Under the pieces are notes generated by a model. The model saw only the letters and a program-made list of their open reading frames with translations, did not search any database and was not told the origin of the DNA. A program made the position numbers and the translations under genes. Of a stretch of 64,000 bases of DNA, positions 56,176-64,000 are shown piece after piece; the first letter of the stretch is position 1, and every line of letters begins with the position of its first letter. The DNA comes from Rhineura floridana (Eukaryota; Chordata; Lepidosauria; Squamata; Rhineuridae), in the NCBI RefSeq assembly GCF_030035675.1, contig NC_084482.1, positions 222,231,943 to 222,295,942 on the forward strand, written 5' to 3'.

Positions 56176-56543
56176 AAAGGGGAATAGAAGAGAGCCTCTG
56201 TTGTACAGTTGGTGGTGCCACCAAATAATAGGAAGTTTATTTCTTTATTTAAAACATTTATCATCTGCTTAATATTTTAAAAATCTGGAGTTCAACATAA
56301 AAACAATAACAATATTATTACAACAAAATACAATGTACAACCAGTAAAAGTAGTGTTAAAGCACATAAAAGAGGAATTCAGGGAATTTATACAGATAAAA
56401 CCAGGGACTGAAGTTATAGGACAGGGAAACTATAGGCAAAAACATTTGCTTTTACAAGGAGGTTATTTTGGTTTTGATTTAAAATAAAAAATTGGGCTTT
56501 CATCTGAAACAAAACAAATCATCATTCTTCCTTTTCTTGCCAG

Positions 56544-57350
56544 GTCAGTTATGCTTTCATCTCTCGTGTTCTCAGTGATAAGACCCAGTTCCCTTTTTTC
56601 TACCAGATGGTCCCCAACGAAGAATTCCAATACCCAAGGATTGTCAAACTGCTCCTGCACTTTGGATGGACATTCATTGGTCTCATTGCTTTTGACACCG
56701 ATAATGGAGAGAGGTTCATGAGGACTTTGATGCCTCTGCTCCTCAGGAGTGGCATTTGTGTTGCCTTCTCAGAAAGCCTCCCATGAGTGAATACAAATGT
56801 AGTAAAGATCAATACTCTTCCATTCCAAAAGTGGGCACAAGTCCATGTATTTATTTACCATGTAGAGACTAATTATATCACACTAGGAATGTTTCTTATA
56901 CAAATAATATTTCACCAGATCATACAACCCATTGAAGGGAAAGTCCTGATCACAACTACTATGTGGGACATCTCCTTGGACTTAATCTATGGTAGCTTAA
57001 CTTTGCAACACATTCATGGTATTTTTTCCTTCTCTATCGAGACAAATAAAGGGATGAAACATGATTATTTTATGCCCTTCTTCTCTGCAATTGAGCAGTT
57101 TGGGAAGAAATCTTTTAATTGTTCCTATTCAAAGCATGCATTGTCGGTGAAAGGCTGGACAAGGTGCAGAGAGAGAGAGGACCTGCAGATGCTGCCCCAA
57201 GAAGATCTGGAAAGGATCATCTCTCTAGACAGCCACAAGATTTACAACACTGTCCAAGCCGTGGCACGGACCTTAGACGTCGCTTATTCATTTAGATCTA
57301 AGTGGAGAGTGATGGACAGGCTGGACCTTCAAAGGCAACAGCCATGGCAA
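56544..57350 (+). pseudogene. V2R gene B exon 3, one nonsense codon
   Basis: 807 nt (one codon longer than A). [33 protein letters not shown] and [18 protein letters not shown] are kept. The TGA at 56784-56786 follows SESLP, where A reads on with a glutamine. Splice sites CCAG and GTATTT are intact. Confidence 0.92.
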
Positions 57351-58064
57351 GTATTTCCTTTCCTATCAAAGACATCTCTGCTGAACATGACTATTGACTG
57401 TAAAGTTCTAGAATCACTCACTTGGAATTAGAAACAGAGTAAATGTGAAATGTAGTGTGGAGGTGAATTTTTGCAAACCCAGACCATTTGTAAAACTGCT
57501 TGCTGTTCCCTCTTTATGCCCTCTTAAATTGGCTGTGGAGGACACAGGCCCCATCACTGACCTATCCTTGCCCTTTACCTGCAGTTGCCCATTTAGAGTA
57601 AGCCTTTCAGGCAATGGAGATGGCATTGCGCAGGATCTCTCTAAGCCTTTGTGTCTCCTGACCAAGTTCTGACTTTGGCACCTACCTATCTGCACTGTGG
57701 AATCTTTCTCCCTCCTCCAAGCTTAATGGAGCTTGCCTTTGCGTAGACATGGTTAGGATTGCACTGCCCTTGACTTTTAATTAACAATTTGCTGACCTTT
57801 AAATATGCCAAAAATGTATTATGTGAAATGACTGCCCTTGCTTTCTTCCTGAATATGCCATGGCATATTCTGAGGCCCATAGAAGAATTGCAGACAGAGG
57901 GCATTCAGCTATGAAATCTTTGCAAACATTTTGAAAAGACTCACAGCTACTTGAGTCTGTAATGAACCCCAAGTCAGAGAAATACAAGCGTAATAGGGGG
58001 GCAGAATGGGCAGACAGTGTGGTTTCCCATATTCTAAATACTCTTCTTTTCTCTCCCATCCCAG

Positions 58065-58292
58065 CTCCACCCTTTCCTGGGAACTTTCAAGTTTTATAAT
58101 TCTTCCATTGAAGGTGTATATTTGGATGAGAATGGGGAACTGTCAGCCAACTTGGATCTTGTGAACTGGGTGGTGTTTCCCAATAAGTCCATTCTAAGGT
58201 TGAAGATTGGGAGTTTAGGTAGACAGGGACCCGCAGGCCTACAGCTAATCATCGAACAGGATGCCATTGTATGGCCCAAATGGCTCAACCAG
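58065..58292 (+). pseudogene. V2R gene B exon 4
   Basis: 228 nt, open, encoding [17 protein letters not shown] and GPAGLQLIIEQDAIVWP. Acceptor CCCAG, donor GTGGGG. Confidence 0.92.
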
Positions 58293-58629
58293 GTGGGGGA
58301 GAAATCATGTCTTTCATTTTGTTGTATTTCCCATCTCTTAAGCTCTGACAAGTGTATCATGTTCTGTGTGGGGCTGCCTTCAAATGCCTGTCGTCTCCAA
58401 TGTTCAGCAGTTCTTCCTTATCTCAGACAGAGGTTTCCCCCCAGCTCTGCTAACCAGATGTACATAAAAGCCATTGTATAACGTTGAGTTCCTGCAAAAC
58501 TGTACAAATTCATTAGAATTTTTGGTGGGTAATGAGGAAGACATACACATGGATTTCTACATTTGGGGTGCCACAGCAGAGAAGGCCCAGTACTGCATTA
58601 CCATATAGCATGCTGTGCTTCAAGGATGT

Positions 58630-59335
58630 CCTGGACCTCAAGTGACAATGCAGTTCTTTCAGTTCCACAGGTTTAATCTTAGTTACAAGCTTCAAGTTCA
58701 AATCTATGGTGCAGCCACATTTGGAATATTATGTACAGTAATGGTTGCCTCACCTCATAAAGGAAGCTGTAGAGCTGGAAAAAGTTTAGGAAAGGGCAAG
58801 CAATATGTTCAAGGGGATGGAGTCACTCCCCTCTGAGGAAAGGTTGCAGCATTTGGGACATTTTAGTTTAGAGAAAAGACGAGTAAGAGGTGACATGACA
58901 GAAGTGTATGAAATTATTCATGGCATGGAGAAAGTGGTGAGAGAGAAGGTTTTCTCCCTACGTCATAGCACTGGAACTCGTGGACATTCAATGAAGCTGA
59001 ATGTTGGAAGATTCAGGACAGACAAGAGAAAGTATTTCAGAGAGGACTCAGTTAAACTATGGAATTCACTCCCACAAGAGGCAGCGATGACTGCCAACTT
59101 GCATGGCTTGAAAGGAGGATTGGACTAATTCATGGGGAATAAGACTATCAATGGCTACTAGCCATGATGGCTATGCTTTGCTTGTATAGGTGGATGCAGT
59201 ATACCAGTTGCTGGAAACTGCAGGGGGGGTAGAATGCTGTTTGCACACAGGTCCTGCTTGTGGGTTTCCCATGGGCAATTGGTTGGTCACTGAGAGAAGA
59301 GGATGCTGAACTAGATGGACCATTGGCCTCTGTGA
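58630..59335 (+). mobile_element. CR1 LINE 3' end, intron 4, shared with gene A
   Basis: Frame 58805-59128 encodes the CR1 C-terminus ([35 protein letters not shown]). It sits at the same intron position as 30740-31400, so it predates the duplication. Confidence 0.88.
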
Positions 59336-59402
59336 CTAGAGGTTCCCATAGATAAATTAGCTAAAATGTATTTCACTGAACTCTCTTTGTCTTCCTCCTT
59401 AG

Positions 59403-59529
59403 ACCCTACCTTCTTCCAGGTGTGTGGAAAGCTGCCGCCCTGGATTTGTCAAGGTGGTTCAGGAAGGAAAGCCACTTTGCTGCTATGACTGCTTTTGCTG
59501 TGCAGAAGGGACCATCTCCACTCTGGAAG
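59403..59529 (+). pseudogene. V2R gene B exon 5
   Basis: 127 nt, open in the correct frame. It encodes [20 protein letters not shown] and [17 protein letters not shown]. Sites TTAG and GTGGGT. Confidence 0.9.
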
Positions 59530-59852
59530 GTGGGTGACTCCAGTGGAAAGGGCTACCTTCGGGGAAGAGGGCAAAGATTCACACTGATATCCAGGGCTTG
59601 TTAAAAGGGAAATTTAGAACTGCCCAATAGTATGTGATGATCATTCACATGCAAAATGCACTCTACTTCATCACCCCTGTGCATTTTCCTTTTGTGTGCA
59701 TGTATGCTTTTTGCTTATATCCTCCAAACTAGGGATCTGATAGCATTAACTGAGACAAGTGCTAGTCAAACTTCATGGAAGTGGCATCATGACCTCCAAC
59801 GTGTGATATGTTTTCAGGTGCAAATGACACATAAAGCTTTGTCCCAATAAGC

Positions 59853-59990
59853 CAGCCTTTCCCAACCAGTGTGCCTCCAAATGTTGTTGGACCACAATTC
59901 CCATCTTTCCTGACCAATGGCAATGCTGGCTGAGGCTGATGGGAGTTGTGGTCCAACAACATCTGGAGGCACACTGGTCGGGAAAGGCTG
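59853..59990. mobile_element. hAT-type MITE, family 3, 138 bp
   Basis: Palindrome bounded by CAGCCTTTCCC and GGGAAAGGCTG, with exact 8-bp duplication CAATAAGC at 59845-59852 and 59991-59998. The matching place in gene A intron 5 (about 31965-31975) is empty, so it inserted after the duplication. Confidence 0.93.
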
Positions 59991-60602
59991 CAATAAGCAG
60001 TGGCAACTGGTAACATCTTCAACGTTATAACCTTCCTATTTTCATCGCAGTATGAATGGTACGGCACTTATAAATACACATGTGCAGAATGCCATTGTCT
60101 CCTCACTAAAAACAAAATGATCTATTAGCAGAGTAAGAGCTTTCATGAAAGAGGGCCTCAGACAAGATTAATTCCATATCTCTTATTTAGAAATTAAACC
60201 AAACCACACGTATTTATTATACCTAAATATCTATTGCCAAAAGTTAGAAACGCAGTTTTAAAAACTTAGGAACACTTGCTTCCAGTTGCATGAAGATGTG
60301 CAAAAGGGGACAAAATCCATTGTGGTGCTTACTAAGTGAAATACTTTCTCTGTTGAGACCATGTGACCACCAACTGTGGTGTGTTTTCACCACCAACCGA
60401 AAACATACCTGTTGTCCCATGTTTTCAATAACACATAATATTCTTAAAACCAGTTCCTGATCACCTAGGTCATAAGCAATGATTTTATTAATATTATTCA
60501 GTTTTATTACATATAGGATTTTAAGGATCACTTTACACTGTTTTTTTAAAAAAAAAGTGGTAAGGATGAATATATGTTAGATATTGCTCTTGTTCTTTGC
60601 AG

Positions 60603-61504
60603 ATGCAGAGCGTTGTGCCAAATGCCCAGAAGATCAATATCCAAACAAGGCTCAAGATCAATGTGTCCCGAAGATTATCACCTTCCTGGGTTATGAAGAA
60701 CATTTAGGGAGCATATTGGCTTCCTTTGCCCTATTCTTATCTTTGATAACCAGCATTATGTTAGGAATTTTCATTAAATTCCTAGAAACTCCAATAGTCA
60801 AAGCCAACAACCAGGATCTCTCTTTCACCCTTCTTATCTCCCTCCTGCTTTCCTTTTTGTCCTCCTTCCTCTTCATTGGAAATCCAAGGAAAGAGACCTG
60901 TCTTCTCTGACGAACAGCCTTCAGCATCATCTTCTCAGTTGCCATCTCTTCTGTTCTGGCCAAAACCATCACTGTGGTGCTGGCCTTCATGGCCACAAAG
61001 CCAGGGAACAGGATGAGGAGATGGCTGGGAAAGAGTCTGGCCAACTCCATTGTCATTTCCTGTTCCAGTGTCCAAGTTGTCATCTGCACCATCTGGCTGG
61101 GGACCTCTCATCCATTCCCAGAACCCGACATGCACTCCCAACTTGGAGAGATCATCCTGCAATGCAACGAAGGGTCTGTTGTCATGTTTTATGTTGCCCT
61201 CGGCTACATGGGCTTCCTTGCTGCCATCTGCTTTATGGTGGCTTTCCTAGCAAGGAAGCTGCCTGGAGCCTTCAACGAAGCCAAGCTGATCACCTTCAGC
61301 ATGCTGGTTTTCTGCAGTGTTTGGGTCTCCTTTGTGCCCACCTACCTGAGCACGAAGGGGAAATACATGGTAGCTGTGCAGGTCTTCTCCATCTTGGCCT
61401 CCAGTGCTGGACTTTTGGGCTACATCTTCATTCCCAAGTGCTACATGATTTTACTCAGGCCAGATCTGAATACAAAGGAGCACCTGACCACCAAGCAAAA
61501 GTAG
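60603..61504 (+). pseudogene. V2R gene B exon 6 (seven-transmembrane domain), one nonsense codon
   Basis: It encodes [48 protein letters not shown] and the end [20 protein letters not shown] at 60908-60910 replaces the arginine of TCLLRQTAF, a CGA-to-TGA type change. The rest stays open to 61504. Confidence 0.93.
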
Positions 61505-61724
61505 AAATTGGTTTCTTATTAATCATTTCCCCCGTTCTTCATTTAGCAAGCACAAGGTGAAATGTTTTTGGTGTTTCAGATTATGTGCAATTATTCTGTA
61601 GCAGAAACTGTTACCTGTGGATACTTTTCTGGTTCTTGCCAGACACCTCCAAAATGGAACCTGAATGAGTTCTTTCAAAAAATGACATCATTTGGGAAAC
61701 CAGTCTTGAAATGCCCTGTAGTAC

Positions 61725-61930
61725 AATTTTATTTTATTTATTTATTTATTACATTTATATACCGCCCCATCAGAGCTTGGAAAAGTTACTTTTTTGAACT
61801 ACTTTTCCAAGCTCTGCGCCCCATAGCCGAAGCTGTCTGGGCAGTTTACAGCAATTAACAACAATAAAAACAAATGTACAAATTTTAAAACACAGAAAAC
61901 AATTTTAAAACAATTTAAAATCAAGTAACT
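61725..61930 (-). mobile_element. LINE (L2-like) 3' tail with nested mini-MITE
   Basis: TTTATTTATTTATTACATTT, then ATACCGCCCCAT and GCTGTCTGGGCAGTTTACA, is a reversed squamate LINE 3' end. It is inserted in the 3' flank of pseudogene B and absent after gene A. A 46-bp hAT MITE sits inside. Confidence 0.7.
61771..61816. mobile_element. 46-bp miniature hAT MITE, family 1
   Basis: Almost nothing but the two terminal repeats (CAGAGCTTGGAAAAG ... CTTTTCCAAGCTCTG-type). Exact 8-bp duplication CGCCCCAT at 61763-61770 and 61817-61824 proves that it moved, or was trimmed after moving. Confidence 0.92.
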
Positions 61931-63290
61931 GATGAACAGAAAAGACTAATTGGGGTGGTGGTAAAAATGGCTTCTCATATTAATTATACTTTAGCCTTCT
62001 CTGCTCACATGTCAATGTCATGCCCAGTAGGGTAGATGGAATATGGCAGGAAGCACAGAAAAAGTGCAATCCCCCTCAAAGTGTGGAAAGACAATTCTAA
62101 TTCCACTTGTAGCTTGCAAGTACTAACAGCCCCCCAACCATCTGGAAATGTTTGTCTTCTGGAGGTGTGGTCAAAAAGAGAAGAAACTGGCTCTTATGGT
62201 TTGTGGATGATTTATTGTGCTCTGTGCTTTTTGGAGAAGTCTCTCCTTCAGAAGGTAAAAAACAAACATTCAAATAGACAGGTGGGGTTACGAGTTTTTT
62301 AATAGCCATGCAGTGGTGAAATATGACAATTCTCAGACTACTTATCTACTTAAAGAGCAGGGCATAGGAATATTTTATGTTCTGTTACTAAGGGGGCAAC
62401 CACTTCCAGTTCTATATATACAACTGATCTATGCGAGTTTCAGAAACCACAAATTGGCGAATCTTGACAAAAAAAGTGGAGCAGTTACAAAATATTTCAA
62501 CACTGAGGGCCACAGCCTGTTGCCAACTGATCCAGCAGCATTGACTAAAAGGCTTAACTTTTGGATATACTCTCTGGACACATTGGCCCCACATGGCCTG
62601 AACCTGGAGGACAGTACCAGCATCGCTTAGCTTCCGCAAAGGAAGCCCCTCTGAGCATTCCATCCTCAAAGCTCTATAACTGCCACCTTGGTAACAGCAT
62701 TTGTATGTTGGCAGCTGATGAAGGCAGACGCCGAAACGTTTTGGTAATATAATAAAAACCTTTTAGCATGGAACAGAAGAGAGAAGCATATAACATGTAG
62801 GTAGAAATAAAGAAAGGAGAGGAAAGGAAGGTGCAAGAAATTTATGAAATAATGAATATGCAAATATGAAGGAGGAGCTAAAATAGCTCAAAATGTGGGG
62901 AATGTAGAAGCAGGTTTCCTAGCTTTGGTTCAGAATCATGAAAGGAAAGAATGACAGGCAGAATGTTTCTGAGCAAACAGGTTAGGAAAGCATTTGCAAG
63001 ACACGTGTATGAAATCCTTGGACTTTAGACTGCTAAATGTTCACCCTGAGGAATGTTTAATTTTCTCTGCTCTGTGTTTTCTGCTCTGTGTGAAAGACAG
63101 ATACTGCATGTCAAGTGCGTCAAGCTAAAATGACATTTGAAAATGATGACATATTGTAATTTGTTACATGTGCTTTTGGGGAATGGTATAAATAAGTGCT
63201 GTAAAAAATAAAGGGGAGAGAACTTTGGAATTTCCATGTTCTATCTGAACAGCTGTTTGCACTAAAATAAAGGTGTCTGACAGATCTGAA
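61931..63290. other. 3' flank of V2R pseudogene B, no gene
   Basis: The first about 400 bases match 170-560 and 33560-33670. The polyA-signal position (61935-61940) reads AACAGA. A GAAACGTTTTGG phrase near 62732 is reminiscent of Penelope-type element ends but is too short to call. Nothing else recognised. Confidence 0.5.
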
Positions 63291-63299
63291 CTAAACACA

Positions 63300-64000
63300 A
63301 CAGGAAGGTTGCTTTCCTTCCACACTTGTTCTGCTTTCTATTGACCTGTGAGTGATTTAGATGACATCCTGGAGCTGGTTTCTCTGCGGGCATGGACTTT
63401 CATGGGGGAGGGAGCAAGGAGTGCAGTTGCCTCGCCTCCTGGATGGTCCACAATTGTTACATTCCTAGCTTTCCAATTTTAGAAAAAGGGAGAATGTTTC
63501 TAGCACTAGTGATAGGAGGATCTCACATGCTCTCACCTCTCATCCATGCATCTCCTCCCCATTCGTAACACTCTTAGGACTGGGGTTGTGTAGTTTAGTT
63601 TGAGCTGTGGCGTGTTGATGGATGTGTGTCTGTTGCCTTATCTCAGAACAGGAGATAGACTCAAAGGCCAGCTGCTGTCCTACCCCCACTGCTTTGGAAG
63701 AGATTAAGGGACCCTCCAGATGTCCTCTTTATAGGGCATTGGTGATAATTGGTGCTCATGGTGGCATCAGGACAGCCATCTATGACTAAAGGGCGGTCAG
63801 GTGGGGCAGTGGCTGAGGGCCCTGGCACTCCCCTTTTGCAATCTGCAGCAGGGCAGGAGCTTCAAAGCTGCCCACCATTCCCCTGCTTCACCTACCTTTC
63901 CCTCTGCTGTTTTTTGTGGGTGCATGCGCTGCACGCGCAGGTATGCCATCAATCAAGATGGCGGCCGAGGTTTCCCTAAGGGGCCGTCTATGACCCCATG
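63300..64000 (+). other. 5' flank of the next V2R unit
   Basis: It aligns with 10640-11250 upstream of gene A, including TGTTTCTAGCACT and GGGACCCTCCAGATGTCCT. In A, exon 1 follows about 2 kb after this block, so a further V2R exon 1 is expected beyond base 64000. Confidence 0.6.

Larger units (their letters stand above)
43485..61504 (+). pseudogene. V2R gene B, pseudogene lacking exon 1
   Basis: Paralogue of gene A on the same strand. Homology begins inside intron 1 (43485-43757 matches 13580-13845). Exons 2-6 are at 53064-53355, 56544-57350, 58065-58292, 59403-59529 and 60603-61504, of 292, 807, 228, 127 and 902 nt, with intact GT-AG sites. Two in-frame stops break it: TGA at 56784-56786 in the ligand domain and TGA at 60908-60910 in the membrane domain, the latter at an arginine codon (CGA in gene A). 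No signal-peptide exon is visible in 40-43.5 kb. The rest, to [10 protein letters not shown], is well preserved, so silencing is recent. The large intron 1 holds the Ngaro element. Confidence 0.88.

Noticed and set aside
62690-62760. Penelope-like element 3' end (GAAACGTTTTGG phrase)
   Set aside because: Only a short resemblance, with no RT or GIY-YIG sequence nearby.

Overview
This is vertebrate nuclear DNA, most likely from a squamate reptile (lizard or snake). It carries spliced class C chemoreceptor genes and a typical squamate repeat mixture: L2, CR1, BovB, L1, tRNA-headed SINEs, hAT MITEs, LTR elements and a tyrosine-recombinase (Ngaro-like) retroelement. There are no bacterial operons and no stand-alone RNA genes. 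Species cannot be fixed from the sequence alone.

The host genes are type-2 vomeronasal receptors (V2R) in a tandem array read on the + strand. Gene A (13171-33328) has all six V2R exons: 212, 292, 804, 228, 127 and 911 nt. The junctions keep frame, the sites are GT-AG, and the exons add up to an open 857-residue receptor. Gene B (exons 2-6 at 53064-61504) has the same exon sizes but two in-frame stops, no exon 1 and a degraded polyadenylation signal, so it is a pseudogene. Bases 1-1300 match the 3' flanks of A and B, so the window opens about 60 bases after the stop of another V2R gene. Bases 63300-64000 match the 5' flank of A (10640-11250), so a further unit probably follows. A decayed piece of V2R intron 1 at 39545-39940 points to one more lost or broken unit between A and B.

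Almost everything else is transposons. Because A and B are paralogous, several insertions have a visible empty site in the other copy, so they can be ordered in time. The CR1 in intron 4 is shared and predates the duplication. The L1-type element, BovB and CR1 of intron 1 and the LTR fragment of intron 4 are only in A. The Ngaro element, one tRNA SINE and a hAT MITE are only in B.

The best candidates for something little described are: (1) a complete, target-duplicated L1-type insertion that encodes only ORF1 (18380-20522), comparable in layout to mammalian HAL1; (2) a roughly 550-bp sequence ending in a CR1 3' tail but lacking CR1 coding sequence (47311-47862), nested in the Ngaro element; (3) a 611-613 bp LTR family whose copies share an acidic-to-basic open frame starting at the LTR edge, including one copy inserted into an inverted older copy; (4) a very young hAT MITE family with exact 8-bp duplications, one copy only 46 bp long.
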